The notes: generated by a model from the letters alone, not told the origin. A stretch of DNA of 27,652 nucleotides from JBMZCV01 sp049613665 (GCA_049613665.1 JBMZCV010000054.1:1-27652); one strand, 5' to 3'. Shown: positions 1-8,962, counted from the stretch's first letter. Program-made: numbers and translations.

Positions 1-197
1 TTGATTTTTTTTGGTTCGTTTTTTTTATCAAGTAAAAAAATGAACAACTAGCCAAGAGGGACTACACGAAAGATATAATTTCTTCCTTATGTTATTTTTG
101 CACCACCCAAATTGTCAAAGAACCATTGTTTTTTCCTTCAATAACAAAATTTTTAGCAAGCATTTTTCAATTAAAAACTATTAACTTAATCAATTAT

Positions 198-1826
198 TTA
201 GCTCATTTTATATAAATTGTAAGCTATTTTCTCATTATCAAAAGCTTTCCAAACTTCATTTTCTTGTATATTTTCTAATTTTAAAGAAACAGCATTTTCT
301 ATGGTTAAAAAATCATTTTGAAACTGCCAACGGCCTTGAATAGCTATTTCCTTGCCCAAATATTCATATTTTTTTCCTACAAAAAAGCCATTCCCTTGCA
401 AATTTAATTGATAAATAGCTGCACTTGGCAAATGTGCTTGAATGTGCCATTTTCCAAGTGCTTCAAAGGCGATATTTTGCCCATTATTTGAAAAAGCATT
501 AGAAAAAAAGTTTGCAAATCCAGCTTGTTGCTGTTCTTCTGTCAGATTTTTCAACAATTTTTTCGCTTCAAAAAGATAATAAGCTTCTTCCAAAACCTGA
601 AAAGTTTGCAAAGAATAGTTGCACATATTCAGCCTATCTTGAACATTGTAGCTATTGGTCATTTGAGCCAAAGACAAATACATTTGTGCATGAATAAAAC
701 GCTCTTTATGAGTTTGAGGAGGCTTTTGTTGGAAAAAATGATACATCTGATTTAAGAAATTCATTTCGTCTGAGGTGTCGAAAGGTGTACTTAATGGTAA
801 CAAATGTATCGCTTCAAGCATTATATCCAAATCTTGAGGAGCGAGTTGATAAGCTTGTCCCAAATAAACTTCCGCTTTTTTCGAGCTAGTGAGCGTATCT
901 GTCACACTTGTAAAACCCTCCCAAAGTGTAGCCAAAGATATTTCTTTCTGTTTCTTTGTTTCAATTTCTGTCGATTTTTTTGCCAACTCTCCTACTACCT
1001 TTGCTTGCCACAAACTCGCTTTTTTCAACAACAAGGTGGCTTTCGAAATACTTACCATTTCAAAACTCAATGCTGTTTGATTCTTTTTTTCTAAAATATT
1101 CAAATACTTATCTACCAAAGCCAGCCATTTATCGACATTCGGCACTAAAACATTTCCATTGATGCCTAAAGGTGTGTGCAAGGAAGCATAAGTAGGTATA
1201 TTTATGATTTGTTGCAACTCAACAACTTTGATATTTTGAGAATTATATTCATCTTTTATCGGTTGTTTTCCTGTTTTTTGCTGCTCTAAAACATAATGAG
1301 GTGTCTGGACGGCCTCCACTTTTTTCGCTCTTTTTTCTTCGCTTTTTGCTACTTTCGTTTCAGTGTTCTGCTGGCTTTTTCTTACCAAATACTCTATTTC
1401 ATTTTTTACTATATCAAAAGCCTTGTCTTTGTTGTGCCAATGCAAATCTGTGATAGCGTGCGTTTGAGAAGGCACAATTTTTAGCTGCTCATAAAAAGGC
1501 AAAATATCGCAAGGACGCAACAAGACAGGTACGAAAAGCGGCTTTACAACTGCTTTTTCGTAATATTCCATAGCCATCAGTTCGATTTTGTAGCAAAAAT
1601 CAGAGGCTATAAAATCGGAACTTAACAAAATCATAATAATTTGAGAGGCTTCCAAATGCTGTTTTATGACTGTTTCTGTTTCTTGCCCAGCCACAAGCTG
1701 TTCCATATCCCAAATCTCAATGACTTTTCGCCTCCGCAACAATGCAAAATGTTTCAAAAGTTCGTCTTTCAAGGCATCGTCTGCTTGTGCATAGGCTAGA
1801 AAAATTTTAACTGCTTTCTTACTCAT
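198..1826 (-). CDS. TIR-domain protein with helical middle and C-terminal beta domain
   Basis: The first ~150 of 542 residues form a bacterial TIR domain: an opening strand KIFLAYA, a central strand IIMILLSSDF, then SDFCYKIE. Glu82 sits where TIR NADases carry their catalytic glutamate, so NAD+ cleavage is plausible but not shown. Residues ~150-200 are a charged linker. Residues ~230-450 look helical and TPR-like (for example YLGQAYQLAPQD). The last ~90 residues are glycine- and aromatic-rich (GKWHIQ, GNGFFVG, GRWQFQND) and resemble a small beta-barrel or lipocalin-like fold. No signal peptide is seen, so it is probably cytosolic. It starts 30 bp after the small zinc-ribbon gene and is probably cotranscribed with it and prmC. 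TIR proteins act in bacterial immunity or signalling; no partner defence gene lies next to it, so its role is open. Confidence 0.85.
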   Translation of the reverse strand: MSKKAVKIFLAYAQADDALKDELLKHFALLRRRKVIEIWDMEQLVAGQETETVIKQHLEASQIIMILLSSDFIASDFCYKIELMAMEYYEKAVVKPLFVPVLLRPCDILPFYEQLKIVPSQTHAITDLHWHNKDKAFDIVKNEIEYLVRKSQQNTETKVAKSEEKRAKKVEAVQTPHYVLEQQKTGKQPIKDEYNSQNIKVVELQQIINIPTYASLHTPLGINGNVLVPNVDKWLALVDKYLNILEKKNQTALSFEMVSISKATLLLKKASLWQAKVVGELAKKSTEIETKKQKEISLATLWEGFTSVTDTLTSSKKAEVYLGQAYQLAPQDLDIMLEAIHLLPLSTPFDTSDEMNFLNQMYHFFQQKPPQTHKERFIHAQMYLSLAQMTNSYNVQDRLNMCNYSLQTFQVLEEAYYLFEAKKLLKNLTEEQQQAGFANFFSNAFSNNGQNIAFEALGKWHIQAHLPSAAIYQLNLQGNGFFVGKKYEYLGKEIAIQGRWQFQNDFLTIENAVSLKLENIQENEVWKAFDNEKIAYNLYKMS

Positions 1827-1856
1827 ATCTTATTCTTAATCCTTGTTGATAAATTG

Positions 1857-2060
1857 CTACTCTGCAACACCTGTTCCTCTGCAAGCATTACACCATTCTC
1901 GGCCTCTTGTGCCTTGCCAATAGCCTTTTCCCTCACATTTTCGACAAGCGTTTTTGAGCTTGGGTGGCGAAATGCGTTTTTCTATTACCAATTTGTAAAC
2001 GCCATATACGGCCAATAATACTAAGGCTGATATAAATATTCTAACAAGAAAAATAATCAT
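1857..2060 (-). CDS. Small membrane-anchored DnaJ-type zinc-ribbon protein
   Basis: This is a 67-residue protein. Residues 1-25 are one hydrophobic helix (IIFLVRIFISALVLLAVYGV) and serve as a membrane anchor. The C-terminal half has two CxxCxGxG-type motifs, CRKCEGKG and CNACRGTG, the pair that binds one zinc ion in the cysteine-rich domain of DnaJ. There is no J domain, so it is not a DnaJ itself. It lies between prmC (49 bp upstream) and the TIR gene (30 bp downstream) on the same strand. Function unknown; stand-alone zinc ribbons of this type are common in Bacteroidota. Confidence 0.75.
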   Translation of the reverse strand: MIIFLVRIFISALVLLAVYGVYKLVIEKRISPPKLKNACRKCEGKGYWQGTRGREWCNACRGTGVAE

Positions 2061-2109
2061 TTTTTTTCAGTTGATGATTGATTAGTTTTTAGGTTTAAAT
2101 TTTGAGTTT

Positions 2110-2997
2110 TTAGTTATTTGGAATAAACGACTTTATCATGCGAAATTTGCCGTTTATATCTCTCTTTAACTCACAATGAAAACCTTTTTTTTCTAATAAA
2201 ACAACACATTCATTAGCATAGTTTTCATTGATTTCAAAAAATAAACGGCCATTTTTTTTCAACTTTTCTAAAGCAAATCTAGCAATAGTATCGTAAAAAA
2301 GCAAGGCACTTTCGTTTTCTGACACAAATAGTGCTAAATGTGGTTCATATTCCAACACATTTTCGGTCATCATACTACTTTCTTCCACAGTAATATATGG
2401 CGGATTGCTGACGATAATATCGTATTTAGAAAATTTGTTCCAATCTATTTCCTTCAAAATATCAGCTTGTAAAAAGGAAACCTTTAAATTTTCTTTTTCA
2501 GCATTTTTTTTAGCTACTGCCAAAGCTTTTTGTGAAACATCGGTAGCGAAAGCCTCAAATGTTGGATTTTCTTTTTTTAGTGCCAAAGCAATACAGCCGC
2601 TTCCTGTGCCAATATCTAAAACCGAAAGATTATTATTTTGCTCATTTTTCGCCTCCTCTATTTTCTTTTTTTCTTCTAAAATAAATGCGACAAGCTCTTC
2701 CGTTTCTGGGCGTGGAATAAGCACCGCATCATTTACCGCTAAATTCATACCATAAAAATCAGCTTTTCCCAAAACATATTGAATTGGCTCATTCTTTTGC
2801 AAACGCTGTAAATACTTGTCTAAAGTTTGTTGTTGTTCTTTCTCAAATTTCAGACTATGACTATTCATCAATAAATCTAGCTTACTGCACGCAAAAATCT
2901 CTTGCAATAGCATATAAGCGATGCTATTGGCTTCTCGCTTGTCGTAAGCATTTTTTAACGCCTCCTCTATTTTTTGGATGGTTTTGTTTAAATTCAT
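2110..2997 (-). CDS. prmC: Peptide chain release factor N5-glutamine methyltransferase PrmC (HemK)
   Basis: PrmC methylates the glutamine of the GGQ motif in release factors RF1 and RF2, using S-adenosylmethionine. The 295 residues match the family length. An N-terminal helical domain (~1-85) is followed by a Rossmann methyltransferase domain with the SAM-binding loop VLDIGTGSGCIAL (~120-133) and the catalytic NPPY motif at residues 198-201. ETEELV and the upstream IPRPE stretch are also typical. It is the first gene of a likely three-gene minus-strand unit. Its stop codon lies inside a copy of the AT-rich repeat TTTTTAGTTA. A 23-bp stretch over its start codon (2987-3009) recurs exactly at 4451-4473. 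Confidence 0.95.
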   Translation of the reverse strand: MNLNKTIQKIEEALKNAYDKREANSIAYMLLQEIFACSKLDLLMNSHSLKFEKEQQQTLDKYLQRLQKNEPIQYVLGKADFYGMNLAVNDAVLIPRPETEELVAFILEEKKKIEEAKNEQNNNLSVLDIGTGSGCIALALKKENPTFEAFATDVSQKALAVAKKNAEKENLKVSFLQADILKEIDWNKFSKYDIIVSNPPYITVEESSMMTENVLEYEPHLALFVSENESALLFYDTIARFALEKLKKNGRLFFEINENYANECVVLLEKKGFHCELKRDINGKFRMIKSFIPNN

Positions 2998-3035
2998 TTA
3001 AAACTACTTATTATTTGCCATAAGATGAAAAACCA

Positions 3036-3155
3036 TAAGGTAGCAATTTTGTTATAAAAACTTGAAAATCAGTCTAAAAATCTTATTGTAATGTAAGATT
3101 TCATTTTACGCAAAAAATATTGATTTTTTGTTTGTTCTTTTGAATGAAATGTTTT
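3036..3155 (+). repeat. Intergenic repeat R3, copy 1 (upstream of the MpaB-like gene)
   Basis: The first 50 bp (3036-3085) match 25737-25786 at 46 of 50 positions, 25 of them consecutive. A second block at 3104-3125 (TTTTACGCAAAAAAT core) matches 25844-25865. The two copies differ by about 39 nt of extra sequence between the blocks in copy 2. This copy also has a perfect 8-bp hairpin, AAATCTTA (3078-3085) with TAAGATTT (3094-3101), which copy 2 has lost. Both copies precede plus-strand genes, but copy 2 lies upstream of a recognisable promoter and so is not itself that promoter. Confidence 0.7.
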
Positions 3156-3220
3156 ATTTTTTACGAAATAGTCAAAGCTATGTAAACAACACTAAAAGAC
3201 GAACCGAAAAAAGATAAACA

Positions 3221-4357
3221 ATGAAATTAGAAATAAGCGAGTTAGAGAATTTTAGGCAAAAATCAGATACTACCGCAGACACATTGATTAAAAACTTACA
3301 TGAAGAAATGGGTAGTAATTTGATATGGAAGTTATATAATAATTTAATCAATGACCTTGAAGAGATAAATATTCAAAATTTGCCTAAAACATTAAATGCT
3401 TTTTTTATAGAAAATCAAAAAATTCCAAGTTGGGCAGATTATAATTTGATAGCTATTTCGGAACGCTTATTTCTTGAAATAGGTCCTTTATATTCAGCTT
3501 GCTTATTATGCAGAGCTTTGCCTATTGGTTATAGTTCTTTGAAAACGGTAAAAGTTTTAACAGCAACAGGATATCTATCAAAAGATGTGAAAGAAGGAAC
3601 TGCAAAGCGTTTGTTAGAAACAACTCAATTTATTTTTAATGTTATGGAGGAGGGTACTTTTTGTGCGAATTCAAAAGGCATCAAACACATTCTTAAAGTA
3701 CGTTTCCTTCACGCTATGATTCGTTATCATTTATTGAAACATAATTGGGCTGTAAATAAGTATGATATTCCAATAAATCAAGAAGATATGGCTGGAACTA
3801 TACTCACTTTTTCAGTAGGTGCTATGAAAGGCTTAGAAAAGATAAATGTAAAACTTTCACCTAAAGAAAAAGATGCCATAACGCATTATTGGTCTGTTGT
3901 TGGATATATAATCGGAGTAGATGAAAAACTATTACCTCATAATTATACGGAAGGAGAAAAATTATATGAAACAATTTTAAGCCATCAAGCAGCCTATTCT
4001 ACTGATGGGGAAGAATTGACACGAGCCTTATGTAATTTTATCAGAGGTTTTTTACCAATAAAACCTCTTAACGATTTTCCTGAATATCTTGTTAATTATT
4101 TGATAGATAACCCAAAATACAGTCATCTAATAGGAGTTAAGCATCCAGAAAAAATGGATAAGTTAATTTTTTGTTTATTGATTTCCTATTTCAAATTTAT
4201 CAATAAACATAGAAAAAAAAGACTTTTTGCTAATCTAATCCAAAAGTCAAATAATATTTTTGCAGCACAATTAATTACCTATTTTTCACAGGAATTTGAT
4301 TTAAAATTAAGTATTCCTCAAAAAATACAAGCTTCTTGGGGATTAAAGTATTCATGA
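3221..4357 (+). CDS. MpaB / rubber-oxygenase family (DUF2236) heme protein
   Basis: The 378 residues resemble the ER-bound oxygenase MpaB/latex-clearing protein family. Key signs are the RxxHAxxR motif at residues 161-168 (R161, H164, R168), which holds a proposed heme-ligand region, and the downstream helix NQEDMAGTILTFSVGAM followed by HYWSVVGYIIGVDEKLLP. Members are known or suspected heme-dependent oxygenases or peroxidases; the substrate here cannot be predicted. There is no signal peptide, so it is probably cytoplasmic. It is the only plus-strand gene in an 11-kb minus-strand stretch. It has repeat R3 upstream and copies of two neighbouring genes' ends just downstream, which suggests it arrived or was rearranged as a cassette. 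Confidence 0.8.
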   Translation: MKLEISELENFRQKSDTTADTLIKNLHEEMGSNLIWKLYNNLINDLEEINIQNLPKTLNAFFIENQKIPSWADYNLIAISERLFLEIGPLYSACLLCRALPIGYSSLKTVKVLTATGYLSKDVKEGTAKRLLETTQFIFNVMEEGTFCANSKGIKHILKVRFLHAMIRYHLLKHNWAVNKYDIPINQEDMAGTILTFSVGAMKGLEKINVKLSPKEKDAITHYWSVVGYIIGVDEKLLPHNYTEGEKLYETILSHQAAYSTDGEELTRALCNFIRGFLPIKPLNDFPEYLVNYLIDNPKYSHLIGVKHPEKMDKLIFCLLISYFKFINKHRKKRLFANLIQKSNNIFAAQLITYFSQEFDLKLSIPQKIQASWGLKYS

Positions 4358-4383
4358 ACCGTTATATTCAATTAAAAAAAAAT

Positions 4384-4446
4384 TACAATTTCGCCCTCAA
4401 AGAAACCGAAACACTACGCCCAGCACCACTCACGCCAGAAGCAAAA
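4384..4446 (-). pseudogene. Duplicated 3' end of the TonB-dependent receptor gene
   Basis: These 63 bp match 6249-6311, the last codons and stop of the TonB receptor gene, at 61 of 63 positions and in the same orientation. On the minus strand they still encode the receptor's typical ending (FASGVSGAGRSVSVS then a short tail), with two changed bases. No receptor body is attached. The piece is either the remnant of a deleted paralogue or a short template-switch duplication. It sits 26 bp after the MpaB-like gene's stop and 4 bp before the copied prmC start region. Confidence 0.85.
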
Positions 4447-4450
4447 TGAA

Positions 4451-4473
4451 TTTAAATTCATTTAAAACTACTT
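4451..4473. repeat. Exact 23-bp copy of the prmC start region (2987-3009)
   Basis: The sequence over the prmC start codon, TTTAAATTCATTTAAAACTA plus three bases, recurs here exactly, directly after the duplicated TonB-receptor tail. It overlaps the stop codon of the next gene (4468). The two borrowed pieces side by side mark a recombination junction. Low complexity makes a chance match less remote than the length suggests. Confidence 0.6.
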
Positions 4474-5253
4474 GTTTGTTAAGTTGTAAACTTTTTGACG
4501 ATATTCATTCCATGCTAACACTTCTTTCAAATCTAGCCAAATATCATAAAAGCGTCGATTATTTTCATTGTGAGCATCTTCGCTTTCAATATTGGCAAAT
4601 TCCAAAACATTATATATTTCATTGTCTTGTACTTCCAATATGATGCTATAACCATCTAAAACTTGATATTTAAATCCCAAAAATGCTGTTTGCGAACGCA
4701 ATTTCAATAATTCAGGCAAGTGTTTTTCTATATACTCAAAATTATCTAATTTTCGTTTTTCTATCAAAATAAGCGTGTCTTTTTCCACAAAAAAAGAGGA
4801 ACAAAACATTTTATCGTTTTCTTTATGTAGCTCTAGCATTTCTGTTTTAGCAAAGTTTGGATAATACCACAATCGCAATTGATAATTATTATTCAAAACA
4901 TTTGCTAATCGCTTTTTTAAAGCTTTGAAATCCTTAAGCTCATTTTTTTGGGCAAAAACGAAAAAGTTATACTCATTTAATAAATGGCAAACAGGTTCTT
5001 TTTCAAACTCTAAAGCTTGTGGAAAATACAAAGAATCTCGCCCAATTTTATAAAACAAAGTATCTAAAAAACTTTCTTCCATTTTTTGCATTTCAGACAA
5101 AGAAAAACCAATTATCTCTTTCTCGAAAGCTAAAGTATCAGCATATAAAGGAACTGCCATTTCGCAATCTGTATAGCTTTTAGGTACTTTATTTTGCGAA
5201 AAAATTTGGCTAGTAAAAATCATCATTAGAAGAAAAAATGTGTTAAACTTCAT
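4468..5253 (-). CDS. Secreted protein of unknown function
   Basis: The 261-residue protein begins with a clear signal peptide (MKFNTFFLLMMIFTSQIFSQ, cleavage probably after Ser19 or Gln20), so it is periplasmic or surface-exposed. The rest is charged, with alternating helical and strand-like segments and no motif I recognise. Its ATG lies inside the end of the oxidoreductase gene (11-bp overlap), which indicates translational coupling and a shared transcript with that gene and probably the TonB receptor. The stop codon falls in the 23-bp repeat shared with prmC. Confidence 0.7.
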   Translation of the reverse strand: MKFNTFFLLMMIFTSQIFSQNKVPKSYTDCEMAVPLYADTLAFEKEIIGFSLSEMQKMEESFLDTLFYKIGRDSLYFPQALEFEKEPVCHLLNEYNFFVFAQKNELKDFKALKKRLANVLNNNYQLRLWYYPNFAKTEMLELHKENDKMFCSSFFVEKDTLILIEKRKLDNFEYIEKHLPELLKLRSQTAFLGFKYQVLDGYSIILEVQDNEIYNVLEFANIESEDAHNENNRRFYDIWLDLKEVLAWNEYRQKVYNLTNK

Positions 5254-6217
5254 GATTGTCTAGTAATTTTTCTACTACCTTTGTTGCTTGAAGACCATCT
5301 TCAAAGGTAACTAAATTGCTTTTTTTACCATCTATCGCCTCATAAAAAGCATGGATTAAATCGTAAGTTGCATTAACACTTTTAGCTCCTTTTTTTATAT
5401 TACTTGCTGTTATAAATTCTTGTTCACCTATTTTTACTATCAATTTTCGCCAGTTTTGTAGTTCTATTGAGCCTTCTGATCCGAATAATGTTAGTTTGAT
5501 GTTTCCCTGTTGATTAACATCAGTTAGACCATTGAAAACTATTTTCACACCACTTGCAAGTTCGCCAACACCAATTAGGCCAATTTCACATTTACTTTTA
5601 TCGTCAGGATACTCAACAAATGAATGAATATTTCCTATTGGGCCAAACGATGCTTGTATCAATTGAATAAAGTGTGTAAACACCTCTCGTACAAATCCTC
5701 CATCTTCTCTCGAATCAATCCAAGCATTCTGTTGCCATGGTCTTGGCCAGTAGGGATAAAGTGCTGATAATTCAATTCTTTTAATTCGTCCCAATGTATT
5801 GGTTTCTAATAATTGTTTTATTCTAGTATATGCAAATCCATAATACAAGGGAAAATTCATAGCATGTACAATTTGTGTTTCTATAGCAACTTCATACATC
5901 TCAGTAGCTTCTTCTAGTGTGCATGCAAGAGGTTTTTCACATAAGATGTGTTTACCAGCTCTCATAATCTTTATAGCAATATCATGATGAGACCTAGGCG
6001 GTACTGCTAAATAAATCATATCAATACTTTTATCGTTGATTAACTCATCTAAATCTGTTACCGTCACTATATCAAATTTCTCTTTCATCGCAGCCATTCT
6101 TTCTACATCAACATCAAAGCCACCCTTAATATCTGTTTTCGGATGTTTCAAAAATGCAGGCAGTAGCCTTTCTGCAATAACACCAAGTCCTATAATACCT
6201 AAACCTAATTTTTTCAT
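5243..6217 (-). CDS. Gfo/Idh/MocA-family NAD(P)-dependent oxidoreductase
   Basis: The 324 residues have the two-domain layout of this family. A Rossmann domain opens with GIIGLGVIAE (~8-17), continues with IYLAVPPRSHHDIA, and has the signature CEKPLA (~93-98), whose lysine is catalytic in the family. A C-terminal alpha/beta domain (from ~125) holds the substrate site, including REVFTHFIQ. Such enzymes oxidise or reduce sugars and related compounds with NAD(P); the substrate cannot be told from sequence. It follows the TonB receptor by 30 bp and overlaps the secreted-protein gene, so a small uptake-and-processing operon is possible. Confidence 0.9.
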   Translation of the reverse strand: MKKLGLGIIGLGVIAERLLPAFLKHPKTDIKGGFDVDVERMAAMKEKFDIVTVTDLDELINDKSIDMIYLAVPPRSHHDIAIKIMRAGKHILCEKPLACTLEEATEMYEVAIETQIVHAMNFPLYYGFAYTRIKQLLETNTLGRIKRIELSALYPYWPRPWQQNAWIDSREDGGFVREVFTHFIQLIQASFGPIGNIHSFVEYPDDKSKCEIGLIGVGELASGVKIVFNGLTDVNQQGNIKLTLFGSEGSIELQNWRKLIVKIGEQEFITASNIKKGAKSVNATYDLIHAFYEAIDGKKSNLVTFEDGLQATKVVEKLLDNHEV

Positions 6218-6247
6218 AACATTTTCTTTTATTTAATTGACTATATA

Positions 6248-8754
6248 CTACAATTTCGCCCTCACAGAAACCGAAACACTACGCCCAGCACCACTCACGC
6301 CAGACGCAAAAGGAATATAATGCCTGTCTAATAGATTTTCTAAAGAAACAGAAAATTGCAAATTTGGCATCACTTCATAATTAACGTGTGCATTGACGAC
6401 ATACCAAGCTGGCGTGCCTTCTGGTGTTGCTTCGTTGGCTTTGTCTTCGCTGTTGGTTGTACACACAGTTTCGCCAGCGTCATTTGTTGTGCAAGAGTAG
6501 CCACCATAATTTTCTATTCGCTTCCACGCATTGTAACGCAACTGCAAACTAACATTCAATTTTCGCTTTTCATTGCTATAATTCAAAGCTGCCAAGCCAA
6601 ACATAGGCGGAATATGTCCGAGCGGCACAGCGGCACTTATATCGTAGCCTTTCGTGAAGTTCCATTTTTTAGTCAAACTCAATTGTGGCGTAATTGCATA
6701 ATTTGCCGACAAAGACACACCTGCAACATAAGCTTTTCCAGAATTTGCATTGGCATAAATGGCTTTCAACTCGCCATCATACACCAACGAATCTTGTCCA
6801 TTTAGATTAAATGTAGCTCTTTTTATCACATTTGTCAAATAAGTATAGTAAAAGTCGGCTTGTAAATCTAGCTTATTATTGATTTTTTGCTGAAAGTTAA
6901 GGTCTGCATTATAGGCATATTCAGGCACTAAATCGACATTTGGCACTACAACAGTTGTTTCGGTTGGGTCAAAAACCTTTGTTGCATCATCAATATTTGG
7001 CGAGCGGAAACCTGTGGCTAGTGTTGCTCCTATTTTTGTGTATTGAAATGGTCGGTATGTCATGCCCAAACTGCCTGTGAAAGCACCAAAAAAGTCTTTT
7101 GTGGAGGTATAAGGCAAGCTGTAAAAAGAGGTGTCGATAAAGCTCGCTTGCAAACCGACTAGCGAATAGCGAAAGCCATCAATTACCGTCAATTTATCGT
7201 TTACTTGCCATTTGTGACGTACATAAGCCGCTGCTGTTGTCATGCTGCTTCCACCATCTGGATAGCGTGTGGCGATTTTTTCATCGCTTATTTCCATACT
7301 AGCCACCTCTTCCAAATATCCTTTAGAATTTACTTTGTTGTAAGTCGCTTCTGTGCCATATTGTAGCGTATGACTTTCGTTTATTTTTTTCACAAAATCC
7401 ATATTCAAGCTATACACATCTACTTCTTCTTCTCGATGTCGGCGTTCTGTTTTGCCAAATTTTCGGTCTATTCTATCTTCCTCCACTTTCTGATAAGCCG
7501 CTACTAGCTTAAATTGGTCGTAAATCGGATTTATAGTTGAATTGTTGAGCTGAAAAGAAGCTAATAAACGGTTTTGCGGCCCATAATACCATTCTGCAAA
7601 TTTCAAGGTATCATTGCTGCTCACATCATTCAATCTGTCGAAACGTGGAATGTCGGAAGAAGTCGCATATTGCAAATTCAAATTCATATCGGTGTTTGCG
7701 TTAGGCTTATAATAAAACTTTTGCAAAGCGTTGATTTGGCGATATTTTGTGAAACGCAAAATGTGTTCTTTATCATTTTTCACTAAACTATCTACGCCAT
7801 CAAAAGTATCGACATAAAAAAAACGTTTTCCCCAATCTTCATAGCCGTGTGGCCGTTTTCTGCCTGTTTTTAAATCGCCAAAATCACTGCTTGTAATACT
7901 TGTAAGCGTTCCAAATTTTCTATTGGCAAAAGAGAAGTTTAAATTAGCTGTTTTTTCGTCATTTGCAGAGCCATAACGCATCATCGCATTTGCCGAAAAT
8001 GCTAATTTTTCGCTGTCTTGTGCCAAAGTTGGATTTTTGCTGATAAAATTCATCACACCGCCAAGTGCATCACTACCATATAGCAACGAGCCAGGCCCGA
8101 AAACCACTTCTGTGCGTTCCAAAACATTGTTGTCTATCGTAATGACGTTTTGAACATGGCCACCTCTAAAAATGGCATTATTCATTCGCACACCATCGAC
8201 AACTATCAGCACTTTATTAGCTTCAAACCCTCGAATAACAGGACTTCCGCCGCCCATTTGACTTTTCTGCACATATACTTTGCCTGTATTTTGCAACATA
8301 TCGGCCGAACTCTGTGGGTTTTGCAAGGCTATTTCTTCCGCTTTGATGATGTCTATGCGATTGCTGACATCTGCCATTCGTTCCGAAAACTTGCCAGAAA
8401 CGACAAATTCTACCAATTCTACATCTTTTGGGAAAAGTTGTATTTTGAAATTTTGCGATTTTATTTTTGCGTAGCTAAATGTTTCATCTTGGTAAGAAAG
8501 GTGCTGTATATACAAAGTGGTAGAATCGGCTAAAATTGGCAGTTCTAAAATGCCTTTTTCGTTGGAAATAACAGCGAAGTTTTTGTTTTGTGTGAAAACA
8601 TGAACGTCTTTGATATTTTCATAAGTCAAAGCGTCGGTAATAGAAAGGTTTTGCGTTGTTTGAGCAAAAAGATGAGGAGGAAGGAAAAAAAGAAAGAATA
8701 AAATAGTTATTAGTTTTGAGTTTTTAGTGCTTAGTTTTTTTTTTCGTTAAACAT
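6248..8754 (-). CDS. TonB-dependent outer-membrane receptor, start out of frame by one base
   Basis: The receptor has a CarboxypepD_reg-like N-terminal segment, then a plug domain (SADMLQNTGKVYVQKS, VIRGFEANKVLIVVDGVRMN, YGSDALGGVMNF), then a beta-barrel ending in a typical aromatic- and valine-rich last strand. The plug resembles haemoglobin/transferrin/lactoferrin-type receptors, so haem or iron uptake is an inference. Uninterrupted reading begins only at 8746. The only upstream ATG (8752-8754) gives MFNEKKN and a stop. Adding one A to the A10 run (8735-8744 on the minus strand) joins MFNEKKK to LSTKNSKLITILFFLFFLPP and HLFAQ, a fine signal peptide, giving about 835 residues. The only other in-frame start is a TTG at 8629, which would lose the signal peptide. 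Either the gene is switched off, phase-variable, rescued by slippage, or the base count is wrong. Confidence 0.85.
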
Positions 8755-8800
8755 AGGTTTTCGTAGTTTTAAGTTTTTAGTGCTTGGTTTTTAGTTAATC
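8711..8800. repeat. AT-rich TTTTTAGTGCTTAG repeats around the TonB receptor start
   Basis: Two copies of the unit (AGTTTTGAGTTTTTAGTGCT at 8712 and AGTTTTAAGTTTTTAGTGCT at 8765) flank the receptor's ATG, about 53 bp apart. On the minus strand the first copy lies inside the signal-peptide reading frame and encodes LSTKNSKL. Related units occur at 2081-2118, 8906-8951, 15541-15609, 16793-16830, 20143-20155 and 23862-23880. The rest of the 8755-8962 gap holds only AT-rich sequence and the leuS terminator. Confidence 0.65.
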
Positions 8801-8905
8801 TTAATATGATGCGAATGTGAAGCAGCTTTTTTTAGTCAAAAGTTTAGACATACTATTTTCTTAAAGCACCCAATAATTCTATTGTTTTTTTCTAAAAAAG
8901 AAGAA

Positions 8906-8951
8906 TTTAGTGCTTAGTTTCATAACTAAAAATTCAAAACTAAGCACTAAA
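8906..8951 (-). terminator. leuS terminator hairpin built from the AT-rich repeat
   Basis: A perfect 15-bp inverted repeat, TTTAGTGCTTAGTTT (8906-8920) and AAACTAAGCACTAAA (8937-8951), has a 16-nt loop. It begins 12 bp after the leuS stop. On the minus strand it is followed by a T-rich tract (TTCTTCTTTTTT), as in intrinsic terminators. Confidence 0.75.
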
Positions 8952-8962
8952 AACTAATAAAA

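Noticed and set aside
93..100. TATTTTTGCA promoter-like box on the plus strand near the left edge
   Set aside because: No -33 TTG, and it points into the 3' end of the TIR gene with no plus-strand gene behind it; the first 197 bases otherwise show nothing I can support.
6356..6805. 149-codon plus-strand frame within the TonB receptor gene
   Set aside because: It is a shadow on the opposite strand of a clearly coding barrel region and has no domain of its own.
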